Shown: in pieces, positions 31,155 to 40,669 of the stretch
Position numbering within the stretch: the first letter of the stretch is position 1
How the letters are laid out: every line of letters begins with the position of its first letter
Assembly: GCA_016235595.1 (NCBI GenBank)
Contig: JACRJX010000026.1
Location: forward strand, 1-64,000
Direction: 5' to 3'
Length of the DNA: 64,000 nt
Source of the DNA: Verrucomicrobiota bacterium
GTDB lineage: Bacteria; Verrucomicrobiota; Verrucomicrobiia; CAIQCK01
Made by a program: the position numbers and the translations under genes
The notes under the pieces: model-generated
What the model saw: only the letters and a program-made list of their open reading frames with translations
Databases searched by the model: none
What the model was told of the DNA's origin: nothing

Positions 31155-31520
31155 ATGCTTCAGGTAAGATCCATTGTGGAAGTGGCTGACAACTCTGGCG
31201 CGCGTCGCGCGTCGGTAGTGGGCGTTGTTGGCTCCAACAAGGAATATGCTCGCATCGGCGACATCATCTCCGCCAACATCAAGGAAGCGGCGCCTGACGG
31301 CACCGTCAAGAAGGGCGAGGTTGTCCATGGCGTCATCGTCCGCACCAAGCGGGCGATCAAGCGTTCGGACGGCTCCTACCTGCGGTTCGACAGCAACGCC
31401 ATTGTCATCATTGACAAGGAACGGAATCCGCGGGGCACGCGCATTTTCGGGCCGGTCGCGCGCGAGCTGCGTGAGAAGAACTTCATGAAAATCATTTCGC
31501 TTGCGCCGGAGGTGCTCTAG
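31155..31520 (+). CDS. rplN: 50S ribosomal protein L14
   Basis: The 121-residue intersubunit protein begins [20 protein letters not shown]. The signature [20 protein letters not shown] and the terminal [11 protein letters not shown] are present. The stop abuts the next gene (TAG TTGATG). Confidence 0.97.
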   Translation: MLQVRSIVEVADNSGARRASVVGVVGSNKEYARIGDIISANIKEAAPDGTVKKGEVVHGVIVRTKRAIKRSDGSYLRFDSNAIVIIDKERNPRGTRIFGPVARELREKNFMKIISLAPEVL

Positions 31521-31523
31521 TTG

Positions 31524-31841
31524 ATGAAGATACTGCTTCGTAAAAACGACGTTGTGGTGGCCATTGCCGGCCGTTCGCGCGGCAAACAGGGCAAGATCCT
31601 CGAGGTGCGGCGCAACAGCGGCCGCGCCATTGTCGAGGGCTTGCAGATGATCAAGCGCCACACCAAGAAGAACCAGGCGAATCCACAGGGCGCCATTGTC
31701 GAGAAGGAAGGCACCATCGCGCTGCCAAACCTGATGCTGTTCTGTCCGACGTGCCAGAAGGGCGTGCGGCTTGGCATCAAGCGTGAGGGCGACAAGCGCG
31801 CTCGCTTCTGTCGGAAGTGCAAGCACGAGTTTGACAAATAA
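31524..31841 (+). CDS. rplX: 50S ribosomal protein L24
   Basis: A 105-residue assembly-initiating protein with a KOW motif (VVVAIAGRSRGKQGKILEVR). The C-terminus bears a zinc-ribbon-like CPTC..CRKC, a form found in some L24s. GGAGGT (31508-31513) lies inside rplN. The ATG at 31524 was preferred to the TTG at 31521, which directly follows the rplN stop. Confidence 0.95.
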   Translation: MKILLRKNDVVVAIAGRSRGKQGKILEVRRNSGRAIVEGLQMIKRHTKKNQANPQGAIVEKEGTIALPNLMLFCPTCQKGVRLGIKREGDKRARFCRKCKHEFDK

Positions 31842-31883
31842 ACATTTCACGCGGCCGGCAAACGGCGGCCAGGAAAAAGAAAC

Positions 31884-32459
31884 ATGCCATCGCGGTTAGA
31901 AGAACATTATAAACAGAAGGTTGTGGCGGCGCTCGTGAAGACGCGCGGCTACAAGAACCCTTTCGAGGTGCCGAAGATCGAGAAGATCGTCGTCAGCATG
32001 GGTGTGTCCACGGCGACGATCAAGGCGGACAAGAACGCCGTGGAAGAGGCGATCAAGGAGTTGACGGTTATCACGGGCCAAAAGCCGGTGTTGAACCGGT
32101 CGAAGAAGAACATCTCGAATTTCAATCTGCGCCTGGGGCAGGAGATCGGGTGCCGGGTGACGCTGCGCCGGACGAAGATGTATGAGTTCTTCGACCGGCT
32201 GGTGAGCGCGGCGTTGCCGCGCATCCGCGACTTCCGCGGGCTGCCGGTGCGCAGCTTCGATGGCCGTGGCAGCTATACGTTCGGCGTGAACGACCAGACG
32301 ATTTTTCCGGAAATTGAACTCGACAAGATCAAGCGCCAGCAAGGCATGCACATCACGATTGTGACCAGCGCCCGCACCAATGAGGAGGCGCGGTTGTTGC
32401 TGGAGGAGATGGGAATGCCATTCGCGACGCGGCTGAAGCCGCACGCGGCGGCCAAGTAA
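31884..32459 (+). CDS. rplE: 50S ribosomal protein L5
   Basis: The 191-residue 5S rRNA-binding protein contains PKIEKIVVSMGVS, LRLGQEIGCRVTLR and SYTFGVNDQTIFPEIELD, all family-typical. Neighbours rplX and rpsN are standard. Confidence 0.97.
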   Translation: MPSRLEEHYKQKVVAALVKTRGYKNPFEVPKIEKIVVSMGVSTATIKADKNAVEEAIKELTVITGQKPVLNRSKKNISNFNLRLGQEIGCRVTLRRTKMYEFFDRLVSAALPRIRDFRGLPVRSFDGRGSYTFGVNDQTIFPEIELDKIKRQQGMHITIVTSARTNEEARLLLEEMGMPFATRLKPHAAAK

Positions 32460-32471
32460 AGAGTAGAGCTT

Positions 32472-32657
32472 ATGGCGAAGACATGTTTGATGGCTAAACA
32501 GAAGCGCGTGCCGAAGTTCAAGGCGCGCGCCTATAACCGTTGTCGGGTTTGCGGGCGACGCCGCGGTTTTATCCGGCGGTTCCAAGTGTGCCGCATTTGC
32601 TTCCGCGAGCTGGCCTCGAAAGGAATGCTGCCGGGCGTGATCAAGGCGAGCTGGTAA
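32472..32657 (+). CDS. rpsN: 30S ribosomal protein S14, zinc-binding (type Z)
   Basis: The 61-residue short form has CRVC and CRIC pairs for one zinc ion, followed by [18 protein letters not shown]. Only this zinc-dependent version is seen in the window; a zinc-free paralogue elsewhere cannot be excluded. Confidence 0.97.
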   Translation: MAKTCLMAKQKRVPKFKARAYNRCRVCGRRRGFIRRFQVCRICFRELASKGMLPGVIKASW

Positions 32658-32660
32658 TAA

Positions 32661-33056
32661 ATGAATATCACTGATTCCATTGGCGACATGTTGACGCGGA
32701 TCCGCAATGCCAACGCCGCATTGAAACAGGAAGTCCTGGTGCCGCACTCGAAGCTGAAGACGGAGATCGCACGCCTCCTGAAGAAGGAAGGTTATGTGAC
32801 CGACTACGCCGTCGCGCAAGAGGGCGCGCACAAACAGATTCGGATCCAGTTGAAATTTTCAGGCAAGACGCCGGCCATCGAGGGCATCAAGCGCGTGAGC
32901 CGGCCGGGCCGGCGCGTGTATGTCGGCAGCGAAGAAATGCCGCGCGTGCAAGGCGGCATGGGCACCGCGTTGGTGTCCACCTCGCGCGGTATCATGACCG
33001 GCACCGAGGCGCGCAAGCTGAAGGTCGGCGGCGAATTACTCTGCACAGTTTGGTAA
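32661..33056 (+). CDS. rpsH: 30S ribosomal protein S8
   Basis: A 131-residue 16S-binding protein that represses the spc operon in E. coli. SIGDMLTRIRNANAA and the C-terminal GTALVSTSRGIMTGTEAR are diagnostic. It starts three bases after rpsN. Confidence 0.97.
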   Translation: MNITDSIGDMLTRIRNANAALKQEVLVPHSKLKTEIARLLKKEGYVTDYAVAQEGAHKQIRIQLKFSGKTPAIEGIKRVSRPGRRVYVGSEEMPRVQGGMGTALVSTSRGIMTGTEARKLKVGGELLCTVW

Positions 33057-33060
33057 GATT

Positions 33061-33600
33061 ATGTCACGGATTGGACGACAACCCATTGAGCTGCCGGCGA
33101 AGGTGAAAGTCACCGTGGCCGGGCAGAAAGTTTCAGTCGAAGGCCCGAAGGGCAAACTCGACTACGATGCCCCGGCGCCGATCAAGGTCGCGACGAAGGA
33201 CGGCAAGGTCGTGGTGACGCGCACGGATGAGACGCGGCAGACGCGCGCCCTGCACGGCCTGGCTCGGAGCCTCGTGAACAACATGGTGCGCGGCGTGACC
33301 GAAGGTTACGTCAAACAACTTGAGATTCAAGGTGTCGGTTTCCGCGCTGCCGTGCAGGGAGACAAGCTGAACTTGGTGATCGGTTATTCGCACCAGATCA
33401 ACGCGCTGATCCCAAAGAACGTGAAGGTGACCGTCGCCGACAATACGAAGGTGACGATTGAAGGGCCGGACAAGCAGGTCGTCGGGCAGTTTGCGGCGTC
33501 GGTGCGCAGCTACTATCCGCCAGAGCCTTACAAAGGCAAGGGTATCCGATACGTGGGCGAGCAAGTCCGCCGCAAGGAGGGCAAGACCGTCCAGCAGTAG
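33061..33600 (+). CDS. rplF: 50S ribosomal protein L6
   Basis: The 179-residue protein starts MSRIGRQPIELPAKVKV and has the signature PEPYKGKGIRYVGEQVRRKEG. Four bases separate it from rpsH. Confidence 0.97.
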   Translation: MSRIGRQPIELPAKVKVTVAGQKVSVEGPKGKLDYDAPAPIKVATKDGKVVVTRTDETRQTRALHGLARSLVNNMVRGVTEGYVKQLEIQGVGFRAAVQGDKLNLVIGYSHQINALIPKNVKVTVADNTKVTIEGPDKQVVGQFAASVRSYYPPEPYKGKGIRYVGEQVRRKEGKTVQQ

Positions 33601-33635
33601 GGTGATTGAGATTTGGTTTTTTTGAGATTCCGTCT

Positions 33636-34016
33636 ATGAGACCGTTGAGGAAAAAAGAATTTGTTGAGCGGCGGCACAAGCGGTTGCGGCAGAAGGTGCG
33701 CGGCACCGCTGCGCGTCCGCGGCTGGCGGTGTCGTTCACGGGCAAGAACATCTACGCGCAAGTCATTGACGATGTGGCGGGCAAGACCCTGGTGTCTGCC
33801 TCGACACTCGACAAGAGTTTTGGCGACAAGAAGCCGAAGTCCAACAAGCAAGGCGCGGTTGTGATCGGCAAGACGATCGGACAGCGCGCGATCGAGAAGG
33901 GGATCCAGGCGGTTGTGTTCGACCGCGGCGGTTACCGTTACTTGGTCAGCGAAAAAGGCAAGAATCGTGTCGCATCGCTCGCCGATGCCGCGCGTGAAGC
34001 CGGTTTGAAGTTCTAG
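33636..34016 (+). CDS. rplR: 50S ribosomal protein L18
   Basis: A 126-residue 5S rRNA-binding protein. The ATG at 33636 ([20 protein letters not shown]) was taken instead of an upstream TTG that adds ten atypical residues. [20 protein letters not shown] and FDRGGYRY are typical. Confidence 0.96.
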   Translation: MRPLRKKEFVERRHKRLRQKVRGTAARPRLAVSFTGKNIYAQVIDDVAGKTLVSASTLDKSFGDKKPKSNKQGAVVIGKTIGQRAIEKGIQAVVFDRGGYRYLVSEKGKNRVASLADAAREAGLKF

Positions 34017-34021
34017 GACGC

Positions 34022-34642
34022 ATGAATACCGACAAGTTTGCACTGAAAAAAGAAATCCGGGTCGTTGCCGAGACCGAGAAGGAGATCCAGCAGGTCAAGG
34101 TCGTCCCGGTGGTGCCGGAGGAAGAAAAGTTGCCGGCGTATGTCCGGCCGGAACGCGAGCGCGGCGAGATGATCGAACGCGTCGTGTTCATCAACCGCAC
34201 CGCGAAGGTTGTCAAGGGCGGGCGGCGCTTCAGCTTCAGCGCGCTGATCGTTGTTGGCGACCAACAGGGCCACGTCGGCTACGGCTTCGGCAAGGCCAAG
34301 GAAGTGGCGGATGCCATTCGTAAGGGCACCGAGGCGGCGCGCAAGAACGTCGTGTCGGTTTCGCTGCGCAACAATACCATTCCGCACGAGGTGTTCGGCA
34401 AGTTTAGCGGCGGACGCGTGCTGTTGCGTCCGGCGTCGCCCGGCACGGGTGTTATCGCGGGCGGCGGAGTGCGCGCCGTGTGCGAGTTGGCCGGCATCAA
34501 AGACGTGCTGGCCAAGAGCCTCGGCTCCAGCAATCCGATGAACGTCGTCAAGGCGACGTTGAACGCGTTGCTGAGTCTGCGGATGGCGGACCAGGTTCGG
34601 GCGCTGCGCGGTCTGAAACCGCAGGCAGCGGGTGCTCATTGA
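34022..34642 (+). CDS. rpsE: 30S ribosomal protein S5
   Basis: At 206 residues it is about 40 longer than E. coli, from an N-terminal charged extension ([20 protein letters not shown]). The core [20 protein letters not shown] and the fidelity region are intact. The gene normally following, rpmD (L30), is absent; rplO comes next after 71 bases. Confidence 0.96.
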   Translation: MNTDKFALKKEIRVVAETEKEIQQVKVVPVVPEEEKLPAYVRPERERGEMIERVVFINRTAKVVKGGRRFSFSALIVVGDQQGHVGYGFGKAKEVADAIRKGTEAARKNVVSVSLRNNTIPHEVFGKFSGGRVLLRPASPGTGVIAGGGVRAVCELAGIKDVLAKSLGSSNPMNVVKATLNALLSLRMADQVRALRGLKPQAAGAH

Positions 34643-34713
34643 CGGCCGCGGATTCCGGACAAAGCGAATTTCCAATAGCAACATAGACAGCGACATTCTT
34701 TTCAAGGTTCAAC
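34643..34713. other. rpsE-rplO gap where rpmD is usually found
   Basis: The 71 bases encode no L30-like peptide in any frame that I could find (the family needs about 60 residues, roughly 180 bases). L30 is dispensable and missing from many bacterial lineages. Confidence 0.7.
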
Positions 34714-35253
34714 ATGCGATTGCATACGTTAAAAAACAGGCCGGGCGCCACGCACCGCGTGAAGCGGCTTGGTTGCGGTGAGAGCAGCGGACATGGCAAG
34801 ACTTCCACCCGCGGCGGCAAGGGCCAGACCGCGCGTTCCGGCGGCAGCCTGAAGATCGGTTTCGAGGGCGGCCAGACGCGCCTCATCGTCCGTCTTCCCC
34901 GGCGCGGCTTCAATAATGCACGGCACACGGTCGACTATGCGATCGTCAACATCGAACAACTGAACGTTTTCGACGACGGTTCGAAGGTTGGCCCAAAGGA
35001 ACTGGCTGAGCGCGACATTCTGCAGGGCAGGGGAGTGGGCGTGAAGATTCTTGGTGACGGGGAACTCAAGAAGAAGCTTAGCGTGCAGGCGCATAAGTTC
35101 AGCGGTTCCGCCAAGGAGAAGATCGAGAAGCTGGGAGGACAGTGCGAGATCATTGTGCTGCCTCCGGCCCCAGGCGGACGCAATCCCTACGGCAACAAGA
35201 ACGCCGCCAAGGCGAAGGCGAAAGCCGAAGCCGCGACAGCGAAGGCCAGTTAA
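34714..35253 (+). CDS. rplO: 50S ribosomal protein L15
   Basis: The 179-residue protein begins MRLHTLKNRPGATHRVKRLG and has GKTSTRGGKGQTARSGG and RLPRRGF. The C-terminus has an Ala/Lys tail of about 20 residues (NAAKAKAKAEAATAKAS). secY follows after 15 bases. Confidence 0.95.
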   Translation: MRLHTLKNRPGATHRVKRLGCGESSGHGKTSTRGGKGQTARSGGSLKIGFEGGQTRLIVRLPRRGFNNARHTVDYAIVNIEQLNVFDDGSKVGPKELAERDILQGRGVGVKILGDGELKKKLSVQAHKFSGSAKEKIEKLGGQCEIIVLPPAPGGRNPYGNKNAAKAKAKAEAATAKAS

Positions 35254-35268
35254 TCCCTCTGAACTGAC

Positions 35269-36660
35269 ATGCTTTCGGCGTTTGCTAATACCCTGAAGAT
35301 TCCGGAGCTGCGCACGCGTCTGCTCTTCACATTCGGCCTGCTGGCGATCTGCCGCGTATTCGCGGCGGTGCCGGTGCCGGGCATCAATGGCGGCGCGCTG
35401 GCGTTGTTTTTCGAGAAGACGGCGCAGCAGTCCGGCGGCGGACTCCTTGGCCTTTACAGCTTGTTCACTGGCGGCGCGCTGGAAAATTGCGCGATTGCGG
35501 CGATGGGCATCATGCCCTACATCAGCGCTTCAATCATCCTCCAGTTGCTGGTCGCGGTGGTGCCTCAGCTTGGCCGTATCGCTCGTGAGGAAAACGGCCG
35601 TCAAAAGTTGTCGCAATACACCCGCTACGTGACGGTGGGACTGGCGATCTTCCAGGGCTACCTGATGGTGTATGGCTTCTTTGAGCATCCGACCACGATC
35701 CTGCGTGGTTTTGAGGGCAATCTTGTTACGGATGCGTGGCTTCGACATCCGTTTATCTACCGGTTGATTGCGGTGTCGAACCTGACGGCAGGCACGGTGC
35801 TGTTGATGTGGCTCGGTGAGCAGATTACACAGCGAGGTGTCGGCAACGGTATCTCGCTGATCATCACCGCCAACATCGTTGCGCGGCTTCCAGCAGCCAT
35901 CGAACGCACATGGCAGATGTTTTTCCCCGGCGAGGGAATGGAGTCGAAGTATAACTTCATCCACTTCATTGGCATGCTTGCGGTGTTGTTTGCGGTGATT
36001 GCCGCGATCATTGCGGTGACGCAGGCACAACGGAAAATCACCGTCCAATACGCGAAAAGGATGGTGGGTCAACGGATGGTGGCGGGCGGACAGACCTACA
36101 TGCCGTTGCGGGTGAATTACTCCGGCGTCATGCCGATTATCTTTGCCCAGGCCATCCTGATGTTCCCGCAGAAGATCTTTCAATTCCTCGGGGCGCAGAG
36201 CGGCGCACTCGGCACTTTTTTTGCGAGCTTGAGCGAAATGTTCAGCGAGACGCGCGGCAGCGCGACGTATTACACGATTTACTCGTTGATGATCTTCCTG
36301 TTCTCATTCTTCTGGGTGGCGACGACGTTCAATGAGATTCAGATCGCCGACGACCTGAAGAAATATGGCGGTTACGTGCCGGGCATGCGGCCGGGCAAGC
36401 CGACGGCGGATTTCCTGCACGCGACGATGACGCGGATCACGCTGGCGGGCGCGGTGTTCCTGACTATTATCGCGCTGATTCCGCAGGTGATGTATAGTCA
36501 GCTTGGAATTGATTATCTGGTGGCCAGCTTCTTTGGCGGCACCAGCATGCTGATCGTGGTCGGCGTGATGCTCGACACGATGCGGCAGGTGGAAACACAC
36601 CTGCTGACGCGGCATTACGACGGATTTTTGAAGAAGGGGCACTTGCGCGGCCGACGATAG
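35269..36660 (+). CDS. secY: Protein translocase subunit SecY
   Basis: The 463-residue channel of the Sec translocon has ten transmembrane helices, with the plug region near residues 50-70. The family motif GVGNGISLIITANI and the C-terminal KYGGYVPGMRPGKPT loop are present. Its partner secE lies in the same cluster. It is followed by map directly, without adk. Confidence 0.97.
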   Translation: MLSAFANTLKIPELRTRLLFTFGLLAICRVFAAVPVPGINGGALALFFEKTAQQSGGGLLGLYSLFTGGALENCAIAAMGIMPYISASIILQLLVAVVPQLGRIAREENGRQKLSQYTRYVTVGLAIFQGYLMVYGFFEHPTTILRGFEGNLVTDAWLRHPFIYRLIAVSNLTAGTVLLMWLGEQITQRGVGNGISLIITANIVARLPAAIERTWQMFFPGEGMESKYNFIHFIGMLAVLFAVIAAIIAVTQAQRKITVQYAKRMVGQRMVAGGQTYMPLRVNYSGVMPIIFAQAILMFPQKIFQFLGAQSGALGTFFASLSEMFSETRGSATYYTIYSLMIFLFSFFWVATTFNEIQIADDLKKYGGYVPGMRPGKPTADFLHATMTRITLAGAVFLTIIALIPQVMYSQLGIDYLVASFFGGTSMLIVVGVMLDTMRQVETHLLTRHYDGFLKKGHLRGRR

Positions 36661-36715
36661 GCCACGGCCCCTGCGTTCATTGACACCTGAGATGTAGCTC
36701 GATAGAGTGACCGGA

Positions 36716-37489
36716 ATGATTGCCCTGAAATCACCGGAAGAGCTGAGTCGCATGCGCCTGGCCTGCCAGGCGGCGGCAGAAGTTCTGGCGGCGGTTGCCA
36801 AAATGGTCGTGCCGGGGTGTAAGACCCGGGAACTTGATGAGGCGGCCGGCGAACTCATGCGAAAGCGCGGCGGTAAGAGCGCTTTCCTCGGATACCGTGG
36901 CTATAAGGGACAGATTTGTGTCTCAGTCAACGAGGAAGTGGTGCATGGTTTGGCGGGCGAGCGCCGCGTGCAGTATGGTGACATCGTGAGTCTGGACATC
37001 GGCGTCACGCTGGACGGTTTCGTTGGCGACAATGCCACGACGGTAGCTGTCGGCATGATTGACTGGAAGGTCCAGCGGTTACTGGAAGTGACGGAGCAGT
37101 CATTGACAGCGGGCATTGCAGCGGCGAGGTCTGGCAATCGCGTAGGTGATATTTCTTACGCGGTACAGCGGACTGTCGAGGCGGCTGGATTCAATGTGGT
37201 GCGCGAGTTTGTCGGTCATGGTGTTGGCCGGCTGTTGCACGAAGAGCCGCAAGTGCCAAATTTTGGCGCGCCCGGCAAAGGGCCAAAGCTGAAGGCGGGC
37301 ATGACGCTCGCCATTGAACCGATGACAACGCTCGGCGGTCCGGCGGTGGAAGTGTTGCGCGACGGATGGACGGTGGTGACGCAGGATCGGCTTCCGTCGG
37401 CGCACTTTGAACATACCGTGGCCGTTACGGAAGGTGAGCCGGAGATTTTGACGTGTCGAATAGTGACACCATCTGTGGTGAAGGCGTAG
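36716..37489 (+). CDS. map: Methionine aminopeptidase, type I
   Basis: A 257-residue enzyme that removes the N-terminal Met of new proteins. Metal ligands are recognisable in order: Asp in SLDIGVTLDG and GDNATT, His in FVGHGVGRLLHEEP, Glu in AIEPMTT and the final Glu near HFEHTVAVTE. The ATG at 36716 was preferred over a GTG three codons before. Its 3' end overlaps the infA start. Confidence 0.96.
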   Translation: MIALKSPEELSRMRLACQAAAEVLAAVAKMVVPGCKTRELDEAAGELMRKRGGKSAFLGYRGYKGQICVSVNEEVVHGLAGERRVQYGDIVSLDIGVTLDGFVGDNATTVAVGMIDWKVQRLLEVTEQSLTAGIAAARSGNRVGDISYAVQRTVEAAGFNVVREFVGHGVGRLLHEEPQVPNFGAPGKGPKLKAGMTLAIEPMTTLGGPAVEVLRDGWTVVTQDRLPSAHFEHTVAVTEGEPEILTCRIVTPSVVKA

Positions 37490-37668
37490 TTGTGGAAATT
37501 TTGCCGAACGGCACCGTGCGCGTAGAGATGCCGAACGGCTATCGCGCGTTGGGCTATGTGTCGGGCAAGAAGCGAGCGGCGTTTAGTCCGTTCGCGACGG
37601 GCGACAAGGTGATGTTGGAAATGACGCCGTATGATTTGAGCCAAGGCCGGATTACCGGCCGGCGATAG
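37453..37668 (+). CDS. infA: Translation initiation factor IF-1
   Basis: The 71-residue OB-fold protein has [17 protein letters not shown] and [17 protein letters not shown]. It starts at GTG 37453 inside map and overlaps it by 37 bases, so its translation is probably coupled to map; GGAG (37441-37444) in map could serve as ribosome-binding site. A rarer start and overlap may keep its level low. Confidence 0.95.
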   Translation: MSNSDTICGEGVVVEILPNGTVRVEMPNGYRALGYVSGKKRAAFSPFATGDKVMLEMTPYDLSQGRITGRR

Positions 37669-37684
37669 TGGTGAAAACAAACTT

Positions 37685-37798
37685 ATGAAGGTTAGATCGT
37701 CAGTAAAAAGGTTGTGCGAACGCTGCCGCATTGTGCGGCGGAAGGGCGTGGTGCGTGTGATTTGCACCGACCCGAGGCACAAGCAGCGTCAGGGTTAG
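37685..37798 (+). CDS. rpmJ: 50S ribosomal protein L36
   Basis: The 37-residue protein [20 protein letters not shown] and on has the zinc ligands CxxC, then Cys and His ([12 protein letters not shown]). It is the zinc-binding type. It sits between infA and rpsM as in most bacteria. Confidence 0.95.
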   Translation: MKVRSSVKRLCERCRIVRRKGVVRVICTDPRHKQRQG

Positions 37799-37812
37799 CA
37801 AGGACACATATT

Positions 37813-38208
37813 ATGGCCAGACTTTTGGGCGTTGACATTCCCGGCGGCAAGAAGATCGGCATTTCGCTGCGTTATATCTACGGACTCGGTCCGTCGAACT
37901 CGCTCGTTATCCTGGAAAAGGCGGGCATTGATCCAAACATCCGCACAGAGAAGCTAAGCGACGAGCAGCTCGGCAAGATTGTCGGTGTAATCCAGAAAGA
38001 GGGTTACATTCTCGAAGGCGACCTGCGGCGCGAGATCGGGCTGAACTTGAAGCGGCTTATCGGCATCAAGTGCTATCGCGGCAGCCGGCATGTGAAGGGC
38101 TTGCCAGTGCGCGGCCAGCGCACGCAGACCAACGCGCGCACCCGCAAAGGACCCCGCAAGACCGTCGGCGTCGTGCGCAGCAAGGACGCAAAGGCCGGCA
38201 AAGTTTAG
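37813..38208 (+). CDS. rpsM: 30S ribosomal protein S13
   Basis: A 131-residue head protein. [20 protein letters not shown] fixes the start; an upstream in-frame extension overlaps rpmJ. The C-terminal [19 protein letters not shown] is the signature. Confidence 0.97.
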   Translation: MARLLGVDIPGGKKIGISLRYIYGLGPSNSLVILEKAGIDPNIRTEKLSDEQLGKIVGVIQKEGYILEGDLRREIGLNLKRLIGIKCYRGSRHVKGLPVRGQRTQTNARTRKGPRKTVGVVRSKDAKAGKV

Positions 38209-38234
38209 TTTTGACGAAATAGTTGAGGCGTTAT

Positions 38235-38789
38235 ATGGCTGACGAAAAAGAACAGAAACCGACGACGAAAGAACCCAAGGTGGCCAAGGAAGTGAAGGCT
38301 GCTGGCAAGGAGCCGAAGGCGAAGGCCGCTGCGGCTGCCGCGCCGGCTGCACCGGCCCCTGAGCCCGCCGCAACGACGGCGGAGTCACTGCTTGACGAAG
38401 GCGCGAAGCCGGTCAAGGTGGCTAAGATCAAAGGTGCGAAGAACGTTCACAATGGCATCGCCCACGTCGTGGCATCGTTTAACAACACCAGCATGACCAT
38501 CACGGACATGCAGGGCAACGTCATCGGGTGGTCCAGCGCGGGCAAGGTTGGTTTCAAAGGCTCACGCAAGAGCACGGCCTACGCCGCGCAGCTTGTGGCG
38601 CAGGATTGTGGTCGTCAGGCGATGTCTCACGGCATGAAGGAAATCGAGGTCCACGTCAAAGGTCCCGGTTCCGGCCGCGAGTCCGCCGTTCGCGCGTTGC
38701 AGGCGATCGGCTTGGAAATCACCTCCATCAAAGACGTGACGCCGATTCCTCACAACGGCTGCCGTGCGCCGAAGAAACGACGCGTGTAG
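38235..38789 (+). CDS. rpsK: 30S ribosomal protein S11 with long N-terminal extension
   Basis: At 184 residues it is about 55 longer than normal. The core from [20 protein letters not shown] to [13 protein letters not shown] is standard. The extension (residues 1 to about 60) is rich in Lys, Glu, Ala and Pro ([19 protein letters not shown]) and likely disordered. The ATG at 38235 follows a weak Shine-Dalgarno; no start codon lies right at the core, so the extension is probably real. Confidence 0.95.
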   Translation: MADEKEQKPTTKEPKVAKEVKAAGKEPKAKAAAAAAPAAPAPEPAATTAESLLDEGAKPVKVAKIKGAKNVHNGIAHVVASFNNTSMTITDMQGNVIGWSSAGKVGFKGSRKSTAYAAQLVAQDCGRQAMSHGMKEIEVHVKGPGSGRESAVRALQAIGLEITSIKDVTPIPHNGCRAPKKRRV

Positions 38790-38799
38790 TTTCTTCCGG

Positions 38800-38827
38800 A
38801 ATACGCAATACGCAATACGCAATACGG
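38800..38827 (+). repeat. Four tandem copies of a 7-bp repeat
   Basis: AATACGC occurs three times in a row (38800-38820) followed by AATACGG (38821-38827), in the 49-base gap between rpsK and rpsD. Such a short repeat can change copy number and would alter spacing in front of rpsD. Confidence 0.9.
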
Positions 38828-38838
38828 ATTACTGACCT

Positions 38839-39447
38839 ATGGCTCGCTATAAAGGACCCAAACAACGCATCAGTCGTCGCTACGGCGTGCCCGTCTTCGG
38901 GCCGCACAAGGTGCTGGAAAAGCGCGCGTATCCGCCCGGACAGCATGGTCCGCGCGCGCGCCGGAAGCTGACTGATTACGCCCGCGGCCTCGCCGAAAAG
39001 CAAAAGCTGCGTTACTGCTACGGCCTGCTTGAGCGGCAATTCCGCCGCTGCTTCGAGGAAGCCAAGAAGCGCCGCGGCAACACCGCGGACATACTTCTGC
39101 AGATCCTGGAGACGCGTCTGGACAACATCGTCTTTCGCCTCGGCTACGCGCCGAGTCGGGCCGCAGCGCGCCAGTTGGTGACGCACGGCCACCTCAAGGT
39201 CAATGGACGCCGCGTCAATATCCCTTCTTACAACGTGAAACCCGGCGATGTCATCGAAGCGCGCGAAAACGCCCGCTCGAGGCAGATGGTTGTCAAGAGC
39301 CTGGAGTCGGCCGCGGTTCGCACGGTGCCGGTTTGGTTGGCGCTGGAAAAGGAAGCCGCCAAGGGCACTCTCAGTCGTTTGCCTACGACGGACGAAGTGG
39401 AGCCGATCGCCAACGTGCAGGCGATTGTTGAGTTTTATTCGCGGTAG
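38839..39447 (+). CDS. rpsD: 30S ribosomal protein S4
   Basis: The 202-residue assembly initiator has ARYKGPKQRISRRYGVPVFG, GLLERQFRRCFEEA, and the S4 RNA-binding domain LVTHGHLKVNGRRVNIPSY. It lacks the N-terminal zinc cysteines. In E. coli S4 represses the alpha operon. Confidence 0.97.
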   Translation: MARYKGPKQRISRRYGVPVFGPHKVLEKRAYPPGQHGPRARRKLTDYARGLAEKQKLRYCYGLLERQFRRCFEEAKKRRGNTADILLQILETRLDNIVFRLGYAPSRAAARQLVTHGHLKVNGRRVNIPSYNVKPGDVIEARENARSRQMVVKSLESAAVRTVPVWLALEKEAAKGTLSRLPTTDEVEPIANVQAIVEFYSR

Positions 39448-39585
39448 TCGGAGAGTAGTTCAAACAAACGAAGTAAAAACAAACGCGAGTATATGGGCCG
39501 GCGGGCGCTCCCGCGCTGAAGCTACCGCGAAGTCAGCGGCGGTGAGGCTGCCAGTCGTGCCAGATCAAACTCGCAGGAGGACACA
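39448..39585. other. rpsD-rpoA gap
   Basis: No gene or clear terminator is visible in 138 bases. GGAGG at about 39577 is the ribosome-binding site of rpoA. Confidence 0.5.
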
Positions 39586-40641
39586 ATGCCAGTTCGACTC
39601 GGACGTTTCGAAATGCCCAAACGGTTGACCAAGGACGAGGCAACCGCAACACCCACCTACGCCAAGTACGCTGCGGAGCCTTTTGAGGCCGGCTTTGGCC
39701 ATACCATCGGCAATTCGCTTCGCCGCGTGCTGCTCAGTTCGCTGGAAGGCGCCGCGCTGACCACCGTCAAGTTCGACGAATCCCTGCGCGCGCACCATGA
39801 ATTTGCGACGGTTGTGGGCGTGGTTGAGGACGCCACGGATATCATCCTTAACCTCCGCAAAATTCTGTTCAAGTCGCAGACCAAGGAGCCGCGCCAGATC
39901 CTGCTGATCGCGAACAAGGAAGGCGCTGTCACCGCCGCGGATATCAAGGCGGACAACACGATCGAGATCATCAATCCCGACGTTCACATCTGCACGCTCG
40001 ACAAGAAGATGAAGTTTGAGGCGGAATTGACCGTCGAGGTCGCTCGTGGTTTCCGTCCGGCAGAGAAGAACAAGAAGCTCGACATGCCCATCGGCATCAT
40101 CCCGATTGACTCGATCTTCTCGCCCGTGCGCCGCGTGCGCTACACGGTGGAGAATACGCGCGTCGGCCAGCGGACCGACTATGACAAACTGGTCATCGAA
40201 ATCTGGACCGATGGCCGGATGACACCTGACGATGCGCTCATGCAATGCAGCCATATCTTGCGCCATCACCTCGATCCATTCTGCGAATACGGCAAGGAGC
40301 CGGTCGAGTTTGAGGCTGCGCAGGAGAAGGTCAGCGATGAGAACGCGCGCCTGCGCAAACTCTTGAACATGTCTGTCAACGAAATCGAGCTGAGCGTCCG
40401 CGCCGCCAACTGCCTGAACAATGCCAATATCACCAGCGTGGGCCAGCTTGCGATGAAGACCGAGGCTGAGATGCTCAAGTATCGCAATTTCGGCAAGAAG
40501 TCGCTCAACGAGATCAAGGACAAGCTGTCTGGCCTTGGCCTGCAACTTGGCATGAAGTTCGACCTGGCTCTGCTCGAGGCCGGTCCGGCCCCGGAGAAGC
40601 CCGCTGACGACCTGGGTGCTGCTCCAGAGGTGAAGGAGTAG
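39586..40641 (+). CDS. rpoA: DNA-directed RNA polymerase subunit alpha
   Basis: A 351-residue subunit. The N-terminal dimerisation domain (AEPFEAGFGHTIGNSLRRVL LSS) and the C-terminal domain that contacts UP elements and activators (NCLNNANITSVGQLAMKTE; RNFGKKSLNEIKDKL) are complete. A Pro/Glu/Ala tail of about 20 residues ends the chain. Confidence 0.98.
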   Translation: MPVRLGRFEMPKRLTKDEATATPTYAKYAAEPFEAGFGHTIGNSLRRVLLSSLEGAALTTVKFDESLRAHHEFATVVGVVEDATDIILNLRKILFKSQTKEPRQILLIANKEGAVTAADIKADNTIEIINPDVHICTLDKKMKFEAELTVEVARGFRPAEKNKKLDMPIGIIPIDSIFSPVRRVRYTVENTRVGQRTDYDKLVIEIWTDGRMTPDDALMQCSHILRHHLDPFCEYGKEPVEFEAAQEKVSDENARLRKLLNMSVNEIELSVRAANCLNNANITSVGQLAMKTEAEMLKYRNFGKKSLNEIKDKLSGLGLQLGMKFDLALLEAGPAPEKPADDLGAAPEVKE

Positions 40642-40669
40642 TCGGTCGAAAAGATAAAGTAAGGACATC

